A stretch of 64,000 bases of DNA from positions 1 through 64,000 of the IMG/VR virus record IMGVR_UViG_3300030503_000315. One strand, written 5' to 3'. Both the position numbers and the translations under genes were made by a program. Below the pieces are notes generated by a model. The model saw nothing but the letters and a program-made list of their open reading frames with translations, ran no database searches and had not been told where the DNA came from. This document shows positions 33,526 to 42,819 of this stretch, one piece after another. Origin of the DNA: a virus. Position 1 is the stretch's first letter, and each line of letters begins with the position of its first letter.

Positions 33526-35481
33526 TTAGCCCGGGTTAACCTGAGAGAGGACTTCTGCGAAGCTAACACCTTGCTTGCTGATCACGACCTGCAGGTTGAT
33601 AATATGAATTGGGATAACCGGGATGATTACCACAGTCACATTACGGATACCCGAGTTGAAATCCTGCGCACTGTTGTTCGAGTTATCTGAAACAACAGTG
33701 AACCCAGAAATACCACGAGCATTCTGAACCGATTGCAGGTATGCGGTACAGGAGCCAACGATCTGCAAACCGGTGAAGGTATCGTTAGGTTCTTGCAGCG
33801 AATACAAGAGGAAGTTATACAGCGCGACTTTAATCACGTTCGTGATACGACGCACCGACAACCACGACAACGCGGAGAACTCTCCACTCAACGTCTGTTG
33901 TTCCCAAAGTGCGATACCTTGTCCAACAAATGTTTGCGTATAGTTCACCTGTGCATCGAACAGGTTGTCCATCTCGCCTTGGGTGTACGTATAACGCGTA
34001 GCCAACACATTCACAATACCGCGGTTCAAACCTGCGATAGAGAATGACGGATTTGCAACTGCATCAGTGTGCGCACACAAGGCGGCAGCCCAACCAGAGA
34101 ACGGAACATACAACTGCTGACCATTGATCGTATCCGGCTCCAGCACATCCGGGCAAAACAGAGCCGAGTATGTAGAGTTAAGATTCAACTCGAGGTTACG
34201 ATAATTGATTGCTTGTTGCGACTGTTGTTCAGACGAGGGTGTATCCAGAAGTGCAACGCAATCCCCACGCGACTGAACCATCGTATCCATAGCTTGCTGA
34301 ATTGCCGGATCAAAGTGGCCAGAGTTGATGGCGATGTTAATCGGATACAACTGTTTGTTCAAGAACGTCTGCCACGCATTAATGATATTTGCATCATCTG
34401 GCGCCGCGCCCGAATCACCACCAGCCATCGAAGTCGCTGCCACTGTAGTTACCGTGGTAGGAGGACTCAACAGATTAGGAATGTTCGAAGTAACCTGAAC
34501 CGTCGCCGAGAACGGATTGATAGCCTGCATCAACTCTGTCTGCATGCCCGAAGACGATATGTTGTTTTCGAACGAACAGGTGTACGTCTCCGCCGGGTAG
34601 CTCAGGTTATTCGTTGCGTTGTAAACTGCAACCGTGAAGAACGGTGAAGTCGTGACGTCTGCTGAGGAGGTGATCGGTTCTTGCGTAGGATTAGGTGAAG
34701 TCGAAGGTGTGATCGCGCCAGTGTCCGTGAAGGTCGTTGTGCCTGAACCAACTTGGGCTATGAGGAACACCTGAGACGAAGTACGGCCATACACATAATA
34801 ACCTTGTGCACCCGATACTGCATCCCAGTTCAACGTCACTGCATTCGTTACAGCAGAACCCGCTATAACGAGAGTCACGGGATTGGTTGCCAACGTTTCG
34901 CCAATCGAATTGAACGCAGACACCTGATACTGATACGTCGCTGGAGCAAGTGTGCCACCAGTGGTCGTAGAAGTGATAGGAGTCGTCGTCCATGCCGGAG
35001 TTGTCAAAGTAGACGAGATAAGTGCAATCGAAAACTGATCACCGAAACTACCAGGACCTTGCAGCGGGTAGAACATTGCCAACGGCGTGTAGTTGCCCGT
35101 CGGTGTGATAGCTGCCCAGTTCGGTTCCGTAGGATCCGCCGAACCAGCATCGACAGGAGTCAGGTAAGTGAACGTCCCATCGGTATACATCAACACAGCA
35201 GAATACAACGCACCATCACCGACTGCACGAATTGCCCAAAGGTTGTTGCCTTCCTTAAAGTAATCGAGCGCGCAATACTGGTCAAAGGAAATCGTTGCGT
35301 TTGGATTACCATAAGCATTCAGGTAATCATTCGGATCGGTGAAGTTCTGGGCAAAGATAGAGCCCTGAGCAGAAACAACAACCTGCGAGGCCACAGACGA
35401 CGAAGTCGCCGCGATGACCTGAGACAGGTTAATTTCTGTCACGATAACTTTCGACCCTTGAAGTGGGGTTACACTACTCAT
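33526..35481 (-). CDS. Tail sheath protein
   Basis: 651 residues, the size of T4 gp18 (659). The start (VTPLQGSKVIVTEINLSQ), the conserved C-terminal region from about 495 (RYTYTQGEMDNLF, RRITNVIKVALYNFL) and the beta end (VVSDNSNN, VTVVIIPVIPIHIINLQVVI) are typical of sheath proteins, whose C-terminal arm interlocks rings. An extra fibronectin-like domain (about 165-265; PATYQYQVSAFNSIGET, VSGAQGYYVYGR) is inserted and probably decorates the tail. AGGAGGTCTAAC precedes ATG. Pieces of its C-terminal domain recur in mini-genes at 21124-23283. Confidence 0.9.
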   Translation of the reverse strand: MSSVTPLQGSKVIVTEINLSQVIAATSSSVASQVVVSAQGSIFAQNFTDPNDYLNAYGNPNATISFDQYCALDYFKEGNNLWAIRAVGDGALYSAVLMYTDGTFTYLTPVDAGSADPTEPNWAAITPTGNYTPLAMFYPLQGPGSFGDQFSIALISSTLTTPAWTTTPITSTTTGGTLAPATYQYQVSAFNSIGETLATNPVTLVIAGSAVTNAVTLNWDAVSGAQGYYVYGRTSSQVFLIAQVGSGTTTFTDTGAITPSTSPNPTQEPITSSADVTTSPFFTVAVYNATNNLSYPAETYTCSFENNISSSGMQTELMQAINPFSATVQVTSNIPNLLSPPTTVTTVAATSMAGGDSGAAPDDANIINAWQTFLNKQLYPINIAINSGHFDPAIQQAMDTMVQSRGDCVALLDTPSSEQQSQQAINYRNLELNLNSTYSALFCPDVLEPDTINGQQLYVPFSGWAAALCAHTDAVANPSFSIAGLNRGIVNVLATRYTYTQGEMDNLFDAQVNYTQTFVGQGIALWEQQTLSGEFSALSWLSVRRITNVIKVALYNFLLYSLQEPNDTFTGLQIVGSCTAYLQSVQNARGISGFTVVSDNSNNSAQDFNSGIRNVTVVIIPVIPIHIINLQVVISKQGVSFAEVLSQVNPG

Positions 35482-35482
35482 G

Positions 35483-35785
35483 TTAGACCTCCTTTACAGC
35501 AGCTGTTGAGGACGTAGCTGTAGCCTTAACCTCAACGGAGCCGCTGGCCGGTGCTGCCACCTTAGGTGACGAACTCACAGGGTTTTGTGCAACTGGTTTC
35601 TGAAGGTCGAACACTCGAAGGTATTTCCCCTTCATTTCTTTCCAGTATGGATCAATCCTTGACCCTTCGGGAAGCGGCACTCCCTTGTTCTTAGGCATCA
35701 GTCGGAACGATGCTTTCTTACCATCTGCTTTGATGATACGAACCTGCAGCGCAGTAGGACCGACATTGCGAACGAGTTGAGTCAT
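35483..35785 (-). CDS. Small late protein upstream of sheath
   Basis: 100 residues. A compact beta domain (VGPTALQVRIIKADGKKASF) is followed by a Ser/Ala/Pro/Val-rich tail. It ends one base before the sheath start, with AGGAGTTAAGA before its ATG. It may be a small tail or head decoration protein. No family recognised. Confidence 0.6.
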   Translation of the reverse strand: MTQLVRNVGPTALQVRIIKADGKKASFRLMPKNKGVPLPEGSRIDPYWKEMKGKYLRVFDLQKPVAQNPVSSSPKVAAPASGSVEVKATATSSTAAVKEV

Positions 35786-35841
35786 TCTTAACTCCTATAC
35801 GTTATATGTCAAACGTTAATCCTCATGGTATAAAATTTAGT

Positions 35842-36525
35842 CTATTCAAAAGTAAACGTTTGGGTAGACACAACTTTTCCACTGGTCAAGGAAACAACCT
35901 GTCCGTTAGCCAACTTGATGCCTTCAGTAAGATTGATCTTGTTAACCTTGCCTTGCGTACCTAGTGTGGGTTCTGAGGTGTAACCGTGGATCACGGCATG
36001 AAGTACCACGTCATACTTCGTCTCAGCCTCTCCGATATTCTCACGTTGTGGAAACGGTACTGATTCATCCAACGTAATCTGAATACCAAAATTCATTCTG
36101 CCGTAGTTGATACTGAACTTCAGGTAACCGAATCTACGCGCCAATAGCCATCTACGTGCGAAGGCCATCACGGAACCTTGCTCAACTGAGTCCGACTTGT
36201 TGGTCACATAATTGACCTCGATGTCGAAATTGGTAGGCATTATCCTGACAGTGTTGACACTTGAATTAGAAGCGACATTCAACACCATACCACGGCGACC
36301 TAACGGGTGCGGATTGTAGCTATCATTGTTTGCTGATACTGACTGGATAGTAAACCATGCATAAGGGTATGTTAAGTCTTCACCCTGTGCGAAGATACGA
36401 TCCAGGATCTTTGTCTTGTCGTTCTGATTGATGAATGCACACTTGCAGTTGAAGACCTGTTGAAATCTCTCCTGAAACCCTGCGCGGACCATTTCATCAA
36501 TAGGGATGATCTTTGTCTGCGACAT
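35842..36525 (-). CDS. Probable tail completion or neck protein
   Basis: 227 residues from ATG 36525 (MSQTKIIPIDEMVRAGF) preceded by GGGGC; upstream ATG 36537 and GTG 36552 are alternatives. A helical start and beta-rich body with no membrane or signal segment. Its position before the sheath and tube in a contractile-tail phage fits a tail terminator/sheath-stabiliser (T4 gp15/gp3) role, but I see no defining motif. Confidence 0.5.
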   Translation of the reverse strand: MSQTKIIPIDEMVRAGFQERFQQVFNCKCAFINQNDKTKILDRIFAQGEDLTYPYAWFTIQSVSANNDSYNPHPLGRRGMVLNVASNSSVNTVRIMPTNFDIEVNYVTNKSDSVEQGSVMAFARRWLLARRFGYLKFSINYGRMNFGIQITLDESVPFPQRENIGEAETKYDVVLHAVIHGYTSEPTLGTQGKVNKINLTEGIKLANGQVVSLTSGKVVSTQTFTFE

Positions 36526-36606
36526 ACAATGCCCCATAAGGAAAAAGCCCACGGCGGTTTACATGGACTTGAATTTATCCAAATAAATATGCTAGCAAAC
36601 AAAAGG

Positions 36607-36641
36607 AAAGGCCTGGCGGCACTATCGCCACACAGGCCTTT
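36607..36641 (-). terminator. Rho-independent terminator after core protein gene
   Basis: A strong two-part hairpin (AAAGGCCTG / CAGGCCTTT with inner GGCG / CGCC) lies between the acidic core gene and the neck-like gene. On minus it is followed by the T-rich CCTTTTGTTT. Confidence 0.85.
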
Positions 36642-36674
36642 TCAGGATCAACTTCTAATGTAAATCTACTACAC

Positions 36675-37109
36675 TTACTTCTTCTTGGCAACAGCCTTGG
36701 GTTTGGTCATCGAGGCCAGCAGACGTTCGAACTTTGCCGAAGCAGCCAGAGGACCTTCATCTTCTGTTTCTTCTTCACCAATTGCTTCGTCTTCGACTTC
36801 TTCAGGTTCGCCTTCCGGCTCACCACCTTCAGCTTCTTCTGCACCCAGATCATCGAGGTCACCGACCAGACCTTCCAGGTCTGCGTCTTCTGCTTCCTCA
36901 GCAGCCTTGACTTTCATCTTAGCTTCGATCACTTTTGCTTGAGCTTGGTAACCAGCTTCACACGATGCTTCCAGAATACGAACTGCATGTGCGAACGACG
37001 GTTCCTTGGTTGCTTTGGTAAGCAGCTTTGCTGCCAACACTGGCTTACCCTGATGCAGCTTCACAGCTGCGGACAGGATAAAATCCAACGAGCGATTATA
37101 ACGTTGCAT
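36675..37109 (-). CDS. Acidic prohead core (scaffold) protein
   Basis: 144 residues from ATG 37109 (MQRYNRSLDFILSAAV), chosen for AAGGAGAG upstream and because earlier codons lie over a hairpin. A helical N-terminal half is followed by a very acidic stretch (EGEPEEVEDEAIGEEE) that is shared with the larger core protein at 39150-40871. Near the end SAKFERLLASMTK matches the RLLAS processing-type motif, and the tail is basic (KPKAVAKKK). It is immediately downstream of the MCP gene. It probably helps build and is then cut in the prohead, like T4 gp67/68. Confidence 0.65.
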   Translation of the reverse strand: MQRYNRSLDFILSAAVKLHQGKPVLAAKLLTKATKEPSFAHAVRILEASCEAGYQAQAKVIEAKMKVKAAEEAEDADLEGLVGDLDDLGAEEAEGGEPEGEPEEVEDEAIGEEETEDEGPLAASAKFERLLASMTKPKAVAKKK

Positions 37110-37130
37110 ACTACTCTCCTTAGATTTCTG

Positions 37131-37158
37131 GGTGGTTGCTCCTTTTGAAACAACCACC
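37131..37158 (-). terminator. Hairpin after the major capsid gene
   Basis: GGTGGTTG / CAACCACC form an 8-bp stem with a 12-base loop, located 12 bases after the MCP stop on the minus strand. No real T run follows, so it may attenuate or protect the 3' end of the MCP message rather than stop all transcripts. Confidence 0.5.
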
Positions 37159-37169
37159 ACCTGCCGTCA

Positions 37170-38258
37170 TTAGACGCGGATGCCCTTCGAAACCGAAGTC
37201 GAGTTAGCCACGGCCATAGCCAGCGACTCGTACAGGACCCAGCCACGACCAGGAACGCGTTCGACTGCGATATCGATCGGCTGCGACTGCAGGCCACCAC
37301 GATCCGAGTAGGCGCCGTGGTTCAGAGCATCGGAGATCACAAACAGTTCACCTTGGTTCAGCACCTTGTGTTCCGGGAAGCGATAAGCATCCGAAGTAAT
37401 CGTGCAACCATACATAACGCCGAGCTCACCAGTCAACAGGAGTTCGTGACGTGCAACCGGGTCGATTGCCGTGTAGAATTCCGTGTTACCGACGATGTCT
37501 TGATAGATGTCGGTGGCGATGAGAACGTGCGGTGCCTTCAGACCCCAACGAGTCAAAGCAACTTGCAGTTGCATGAAGGTGTACGGGGTCAGTTGACCCG
37601 AGATGATTTGCAGCGGATTGTCCAGGCCAACCTGAGCATTCACCAGGTTATACCACAAACGGTCTTCCGTCACCATGATGGCTTCGGTAGCTTCCACATA
37701 CTTCTCTTGCAGAACGTCGCCAGCGGACTGGTTCAGGTCATTCAGCGGAATATACGGACGCGAAACCAGTTGCAGTTCCGGCGGGGTCAACCATTTGTCC
37801 AGCGTGATTTGCGACTGGATTTGCGTCGGCGACGTCGAGTACGATGCCGTGACGTTCTTCAGACGAACCGGGAAGCGCGGAATCGAACCTTGCTCAACCG
37901 TAATCTTCGTCAGGTACTTACGTGCAAAACCTTGACGGTTACAGGTTTGGTACAGGCTGTCAGCCATACGTTCGCCGAGGACGCGATAAGCTTCCTTGTC
38001 GTTGAACGCTGCTTGAACCAGTTCTTTACGAACGTCTTGGAACTTCTCTGCCGATGCGAACACTTCATTCGCAACGATCTTGCCTTGCGAGGCAGCAGCA
38101 ATAAACGCTGCCTGGCGACTAAACAGATCCTTCTTGCTCGACGCATTCAGTTCGCCATTACGGCCAACCATACGTTCACTCGAAGAACCATCTTTGTATT
38201 CGGTAGCTGCAACCATTGGCGTCTTGGAAGCGCGCACCTTAACCTTTTGACGGACCAT
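37170..38258 (-). CDS. Major capsid protein
   Basis: 362 residues, preceded by AAGGAG and flanked by core proteins and a late decoration-type gene, as expected for the MCP. HK97-like architecture is inferred from composition and layout: a helical N-terminal arm (to about 125), beta/alpha middle and C-terminal domain (VERVPGRGWVLYESLA). The N-terminus MVRQKVKVRASK...VAATE (residues 1-20) looks like a processed propeptide ending in a T4-like E cleavage site. Segments 95-113, 264-293 and 332-350 recur in the mini-genes at 7975-9343, and LYQTCNR (102-108) recurs in the acetyltransferase at 55629. Confidence 0.82.
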   Translation of the reverse strand: MVRQKVKVRASKTPMVAATEYKDGSSSERMVGRNGELNASSKKDLFSRQAAFIAAASQGKIVANEVFASAEKFQDVRKELVQAAFNDKEAYRVLGERMADSLYQTCNRQGFARKYLTKITVEQGSIPRFPVRLKNVTASYSTSPTQIQSQITLDKWLTPPELQLVSRPYIPLNDLNQSAGDVLQEKYVEATEAIMVTEDRLWYNLVNAQVGLDNPLQIISGQLTPYTFMQLQVALTRWGLKAPHVLIATDIYQDIVGNTEFYTAIDPVARHELLLTGELGVMYGCTITSDAYRFPEHKVLNQGELFVISDALNHGAYSDRGGLQSQPIDIAVERVPGRGWVLYESLAMAVANSTSVSKGIRV

Positions 38259-38297
38259 TTGAAAACTCCTTATTCTTTGCTAATGTCAGTGTTGGGC

Positions 38298-39050
38298 TTA
38301 GGCGTTAGCCGAGAACTCAACAGCCAGGAACGGGTAGTATTCATTCGGGGCTGCAACAACGAATCCCGGGAACAACGTACCAGCGAGTGCGGCACCGCCA
38401 CCACCAACCGGAGTACCAAGGGTCAGTTGACCATTAGCGCCCAGGATGATTTGTGTTGCAGCGCCTGCCGAAGCAGCTGCCCAATTCTGCGAAGCGTCGA
38501 ATTGGTCCGTGTAAACAACACCACGAGTGATAACACCGATTTGACCAACCAAAGCACCCGAGTAACCACCAGGTTGAACGTTACCAACAATCGAAACTTC
38601 CTGGATAATCGAAGTCGCGAACTTGTAGGTTGCCGTAACCGTGTCACCGGTCGTCAGACCCGTAACCGTGGTCGAGCCCGCGGTCGTTTGGGTTGCACCA
38701 GTCAGAGTAACCGGAGTATTGGTCGTGTTGTCGAAAATGAACAACTGAACTTGTGCCGTACCAGAGCCGACCGGAACGAAGTTCAGGGAAATCTGACCCC
38801 CTGCAACCACGTACGTTTCAACGCTATTGGTGTAGTTCTCTTGGAACGGGTAAGCCGAAGTACCAGCAAAAGCAAAGCCAGCAAATACATCGGTAGCGGT
38901 ACCAGTCGAAGGCGAAACACCTGCAGACGTGACACCGGCGGTACGCACCAGAGCCATACCTTCTGCGAACGAAGGATACGGCACCTGCGGCGTGCTCAAA
39001 ACAGCCATTTCGATCGAGTTAACGATGCGAGTCAGGGGACGAGAGATCAT
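38298..39050 (-). CDS. Late head protein, possible capsid decoration
   Basis: 250 residues, rich in Gly/Ala/Thr/Val with beta-sandwich character, and a short helical N-terminus (MISRPLTRIVNSIEMAVL). It sits directly upstream of the MCP with GGAGAAG before the ATG. A minor head or decoration role is inferred from this position and composition; a fibre-like role is possible too. Confidence 0.6.
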   Translation of the reverse strand: MISRPLTRIVNSIEMAVLSTPQVPYPSFAEGMALVRTAGVTSAGVSPSTGTATDVFAGFAFAGTSAYPFQENYTNSVETYVVAGGQISLNFVPVGSGTAQVQLFIFDNTTNTPVTLTGATQTTAGSTTVTGLTTGDTVTATYKFATSIIQEVSIVGNVQPGGYSGALVGQIGVITRGVVYTDQFDASQNWAAASAGAATQIILGANGQLTLGTPVGGGGAALAGTLFPGFVVAAPNEYYPFLAVEFSANA

Positions 39051-39092
39051 CTAAACTTCTCCTTAATTTCTTTCCTAAGAATCCTTATAGTG

Positions 39093-39119
39093 AGGTGAAT
39101 CGTTCTTTACGCGACTCAC
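39093..39119 (-). terminator. Weak hairpin between core and head protein genes
   Basis: GGTGAATCG / CGACTCACC can pair as a 9-bp stem with one G-T pair. It lies between the stop at 39150 and the next start at 39050. There is no T run; probably a partial terminator or mRNA-processing hairpin. Confidence 0.35.
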
Positions 39120-39149
39120 CCCGCTTACCATCAAATTACAAACCGTGAA

Positions 39150-40871
39150 TTACGAGCGCCATGTTCCACTGAGGATCGCTTGAGCCGTCGGCGAATACGT
39201 ACCAGCATTCACCTTGGTCTTACGTTGCGGACGCAGCGGATTCACCAAAGCAGCGTGAAGAGTTTCCGGAGCTTCATCTTCTTCCTCGAAGGTATCGACA
39301 AAATCACCGTCGTCGCCTTCGTCTTCCGAAACTTCCTCTTCCTGGAAGTCCGGCGAAGAAACATCACCAAACTCTTCGTCTTCTTCCAGTTCACCCGTGG
39401 TCATATCCAGTGCCGAAGCAAATGCATTACGCGTTTCTTCCGGCATGTTCACCAGCTTGTTAGCCAGAGTCAGGATCGACTTTGCATAGTCAATACCTTT
39501 CGAAGCAAACACACGGCGAACCAGACGACCTGCTTGACGTACACCAGCGGCTTCCAGTTCTTCTTCCAAAGCTGCACGCAACTCATTGCGTGTATCCTTG
39601 AAATACTGACGGTTGATACCAACAGCAGCGATAGCCAGGCATTGACCAAGGGCTTCGTTGGAGTTAGCCTGATTACGACGAACTGCAGCAGTAACCTGTT
39701 TAGCTTTGGCAGCAACACGGCGATTCAGGACTTCATTACGCGAGACGTTAACCTTCGCCATAACGAAACCTTGCTTGCCCAAGCCTGCACGCAAACCATG
39801 CTTTGACATCTCTGCCATCGTTGCGTCCTGGAATTCATCCGACAAATACTCATCGGCGACACCAGCTTTGGTAGCAACTTTCTTACCCATGTAGGCGATA
39901 ATGCGGTTGCCCTTAATGACCTGAAGAGTCAGCCCATTAGAAGCAAAAGCGCAGTTGTCACCTTCGTCATCTGCACCATCAACATCAACCACATCCATCT
40001 CATCAGCTGATGCCAATGCGGGACCTTCGTCTTCAAGTGCTTCGTCTTCCACTTCTTCCGGTTCGCCTTCTTCATGCTCCTCGTCTTCAGCGTGGTCGAA
40101 TTCAGTGAAATCAGCATCCACTTCGTCATGCTCATCGGTAACATCCAGCAACGATTGTTGCGGAGTTTGACCGGCAGGCTCTTCAAGTGCATCTGCATCC
40201 ACTTCTTCATCCTCGTCCTCGAACTCCGGATCTTCTGCATCCAGCTCTTCGAGTTCACCAACGGTTAGATAACCATCAGTAGGATCTTCGTCGTCACCAT
40301 TCGGGAAATGGGTAGTTGCCTGCGAACCATCTTCGCCTGCATCGATTTCCACTTCTTCGTCGTGTTCCGGATCTTCGCGTTCAGCCTTGACCTTCTTCTT
40401 GGCCACAGCCTTAGCTTTGGTACCAGTACCCGAGTTCACGTCACCAGACTTGAATGTAGCATTCGGATCTTCACCGCTAAGATCCTGCGTATATTCAGCA
40501 GCACCGAATTCATCCGGAGCGGCAGTAAGACGACTAGCTGAACCACCAGAAGCCTTAGCCAACAGAGCTTCAATCTTCTTCGAAGCCTGTGTAGTAGCTT
40601 TGGTTTTCGGACGAGGTTCTGCAGCAGCGGTAGTCGGGTTGTTACCCTTCGACTTATCATCCGGCTTCTTCGCTTCGTTGCGGAAGTGAGTGTTGCCGTA
40701 GTTTTCGTCATCCGGATCAATCAGAATGTCATTCCATTCCTGCTGGTTCTTAACCGATTGGCCAGATTCCTCAACAGGCTTCGTGGTATCATTTTCGAAG
40801 TGCGTCGTTGCCTGCGGGAAATCCTTGCTTTCCGCAGCCAGCACACGTTTCTTCTTCGTGTTGATCGCCAT
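39150..40871 (-). CDS. Large acidic prohead core protein
   Basis: 573 residues. The start MAINTKKKRVLAAES resembles the internal-protein leader and ends in an AAE-type site. Three short repeats of the form TTHFxN (at about 22, 60 and 187) and a long acidic region with EEGEPEEVEDEALEDE (shared with the 36675 gene) follow, then a helical, partly basic domain from about 310 (EMSKHGLRAGLGKQGF, MPEETRNAFASAL). SASRLTAAP near 112 is another candidate cleavage site. Fits a T4 gp22-like scaffold that is cut during maturation. Confidence 0.68.
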   Translation of the reverse strand: MAINTKKKRVLAAESKDFPQATTHFENDTTKPVEESGQSVKNQQEWNDILIDPDDENYGNTHFRNEAKKPDDKSKGNNPTTAAAEPRPKTKATTQASKKIEALLAKASGGSASRLTAAPDEFGAAEYTQDLSGEDPNATFKSGDVNSGTGTKAKAVAKKKVKAEREDPEHDEEVEIDAGEDGSQATTHFPNGDDEDPTDGYLTVGELEELDAEDPEFEDEDEEVDADALEEPAGQTPQQSLLDVTDEHDEVDADFTEFDHAEDEEHEEGEPEEVEDEALEDEGPALASADEMDVVDVDGADDEGDNCAFASNGLTLQVIKGNRIIAYMGKKVATKAGVADEYLSDEFQDATMAEMSKHGLRAGLGKQGFVMAKVNVSRNEVLNRRVAAKAKQVTAAVRRNQANSNEALGQCLAIAAVGINRQYFKDTRNELRAALEEELEAAGVRQAGRLVRRVFASKGIDYAKSILTLANKLVNMPEETRNAFASALDMTTGELEEDEEFGDVSSPDFQEEEVSEDEGDDGDFVDTFEEEDEAPETLHAALVNPLRPQRKTKVNAGTYSPTAQAILSGTWRS

Positions 40872-40994
40872 TTATGCGCTCCTTGTAGGTTGTGAAAGCT
40901 AGAATGGAGTGGTGGCGCCACCGTTCAATTCTTGCTTACTATCAAATTACGGGTTGAGCAACCTTGGAATTTTGGACGGGATCTGAGCAAGAAA

Positions 40995-41026
40995 AACCCC
41001 ACCGCGTCCGAAAACATGGTGGGGTT
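40995..41026 (-). terminator. Rho-independent terminator
   Basis: A perfect 9-bp stem AACCCCACC / GGTGGGGTT with a 14-base loop, followed on minus by TTTTTC. It separates the leader-bearing gene at 41039 from the core protein start. Confidence 0.88.
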
Positions 41027-41038
41027 CTTAAACTTCAA

Positions 41039-41449
41039 TCAACGCTCTGCTACTACTCGCGACAACTTAGATAGAACCGATAGTTCCGTCTTACTACTGG
41101 AGTGCTTACTGCGCGCCCAGAAGTGCAGGCCTTGCAGAAGTTCCCCTGCACCCCTGCACGGCTTCGAGGTGTAGTCGATATCCTCTCCGGCAAATTCAAA
41201 GCTCATGGCATCCGTGGAAGGGTTATACATAATGGAGAACAGCACGTGATCTCCACCGCCACGGGAGTTCTTCTCGTCGAATTCCCAGTATACATCTTCC
41301 AACCCATCGTGTTTCTCTGACTTGTAACTATTGCCGAGCACTGTCGTCAGAGATTTCATTACCAGGTCCAATTCCTTCTTCGACTTTGGTGATGCCGCTC
41401 TCACTTGTTCTGAGGCTTTCAACCTCGCTGTTGAATTTATCTTAAACAT
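41039..41449 (-). CDS. Leader-bearing internal head protein (MFKINSTARL)
   Basis: 136 residues. The N-terminal MFKINSTARLKASE is a full match to the leader consensus, with a possible cut after the ASE. The mature part is a small alpha/beta domain (LDLVMKSLTTVLGN, VYWEFDEKNSR, MSFEFAGEDIDY). Lying next to the prohead protease, it is likely packaged in the prohead and cut. Function after entry is unknown. Confidence 0.68.
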   Translation of the reverse strand: MFKINSTARLKASEQVRAASPKSKKELDLVMKSLTTVLGNSYKSEKHDGLEDVYWEFDEKNSRGGGDHVLFSIMYNPSTDAMSFEFAGEDIDYTSKPCRGAGELLQGLHFWARSKHSSSKTELSVLSKLSRVVAER

Positions 41450-41453
41450 AGGA

Positions 41454-42386
41454 TCACCACTTAGTCGGGAAATTATCGAAGATTGAATTGTGAGACGAAG
41501 ACGAAGGATGATCCTTAATCGTTTTCTTTACATCTGGTTCTGTCTTGTCCTTATCCCATGGTCGAACTGTATCATCTACTTCGAACACGGTGTCAGACAA
41601 GGCAGGGGCCCACGCGGGATCCTCAACAATAGAACATTCAATAGGAGAGATGCCGAATGCATTCAGGAATGCCAGGTGCTTTTGACCATCCCAATGTTGC
41701 TGCAAACTCCAGTTGACATTCTTTATCGATGAAATGTGAGGACAGACATGGGTGGAGGAACATTCTGATCCACAGAATCCACACTCAAAGTAATCAACAA
41801 GAGCACCCATTGAGTACGTGTTGACTTCACCTTCCAGAATACGCCTGGCCATCTCAGGGTTCTTCTGCTTATCTATCCCATTCAGACCATTGACCTTCCA
41901 CAACTTTCCCTCACCGTAACCCTGCACTTTACGGAATGATGAATCGAAGATCACCCCATACGCTTTCGTGTGATCTTCGTTGTCGTGCTCATAGTGCACC
42001 GGACATTTCGTCCACGCTTCGTACACCATCCGGTTCATTGGCGGTGGTTGAAACTTTGCTAACTCTGAACGAGGGAATGCTATACCGTTACGATTCGGGA
42101 TATCAGATGGACAGATAATGGTAGAGACAAGAATGTAGTCTTCGATATGCGGAGAAATATTGTAGACCTTGGCAGCGTAAGGTAACCAGGAAATATCCAG
42201 GCCACCCAACATCGACATGTCCTTCTCTGCATCTACTACCTGTACCGCTTGCGATACATCAGTGACTTTCTTGTTGGTCAAGGATTCGTCAATCGTAGAC
42301 GAAGATATGCGAATGTTCTTAGCTCGCAACTCTGTCTTCGTCTTGTAGTTCGGATCCTCGTAGTAAGCTTTTGGAAGCCTTTGCAT
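41454..42386 (-). CDS. Prohead protease (T4 gp21/phiKZ-type family)
   Basis: 310 residues. CPVHYEHDN (H131) and EVNTYSMGALVDY (S192) fit the His and Ser of the herpesvirus/T4-type assembly protease, followed by a metal-type cluster (ECGFCGSEC ... CPH, residues 202-217) as seen in related large-phage proteases. It would digest the core proteins and trim leaders of internal proteins and MCP. GGAGGATCTG precedes ATG. The upstream and downstream genes are capsid and leader-bearing proteins, which supports this role. Confidence 0.72.
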   Translation of the reverse strand: MQRLPKAYYEDPNYKTKTELRAKNIRISSSTIDESLTNKKVTDVSQAVQVVDAEKDMSMLGGLDISWLPYAAKVYNISPHIEDYILVSTIICPSDIPNRNGIAFPRSELAKFQPPPMNRMVYEAWTKCPVHYEHDNEDHTKAYGVIFDSSFRKVQGYGEGKLWKVNGLNGIDKQKNPEMARRILEGEVNTYSMGALVDYFECGFCGSECSSTHVCPHISSIKNVNWSLQQHWDGQKHLAFLNAFGISPIECSIVEDPAWAPALSDTVFEVDDTVRPWDKDKTEPDVKKTIKDHPSSSSHNSIFDNFPTKW

Positions 42387-42396
42387 CAGATCCTCC

Positions 42397-42819
42397 TTAT
42401 CTAGCTACTATCCACACATTACCGGCAGCGGTGAACGTGATCTTTACCGCGGCGAATGCACCTTGATACCAATAGATTGCATTATCTGTGATTGCCGAAC
42501 CCGTCAGATTAGTCAATGCACCTGTTGGAGCAGCAACCCAAGGTACTACATTCTGAGCCGCAGGATCTTTAGCTAGGCCAGCGTTAGCTAGCGTGAACTC
42601 AACCGTGAAGTTTGCCTCGCCGTCACCTTGAAAGAAGTAACCACGATGAACAAGGTCACGTCCATGGATGTTGGAAGCCGGTAGAACAACATAGTCACCA
42701 GTCTTGCCCATAACCTGATTCCAACCAATCGACAGGTCAGGTAGGTTGTTGGTGCCAGAACCCGCTAGTGCGTTCTTCGCGTAGGCTGGGCCGTGATTGC
42801 CCATAGCTTTACCAGTCAT
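42397..42819 (-). CDS. Small late head protein
   Basis: 140 residues, Ala/Gly/Asn-rich and beta-like (NFTVEFTLANAGLA, AVKITFTAAGNVWIVAR), starting after GGAGGCATAA. Its composition and position suggest a capsid decoration or head-stabilising protein. No leader motif. Confidence 0.58.
   Translation of the reverse strand: MTGKAMGNHGPAYAKNALAGSGTNNLPDLSIGWNQVMGKTGDYVVLPASNIHGRDLVHRGYFFQGDGEANFTVEFTLANAGLAKDPAAQNVVPWVAAPTGALTNLTGSAITDNAIYWYQGAFAAVKITFTAAGNVWIVAR

Noticed and set aside
33526-35517. Plus-strand frames over the tail sheath gene (34069-34647, 34753-35517)
   Set aside because: Antisense shadows of the sheath with Arg/Cys-rich unnatural composition.
32007-40871. Long plus-strand and alternative-frame reading frames over acidic and repeat-rich late genes (for example 37317-39098)
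   Set aside because: They mirror codon bias of the real minus-strand genes, have no good ribosome sites and low-complexity Arg/Ser/Leu-rich products.
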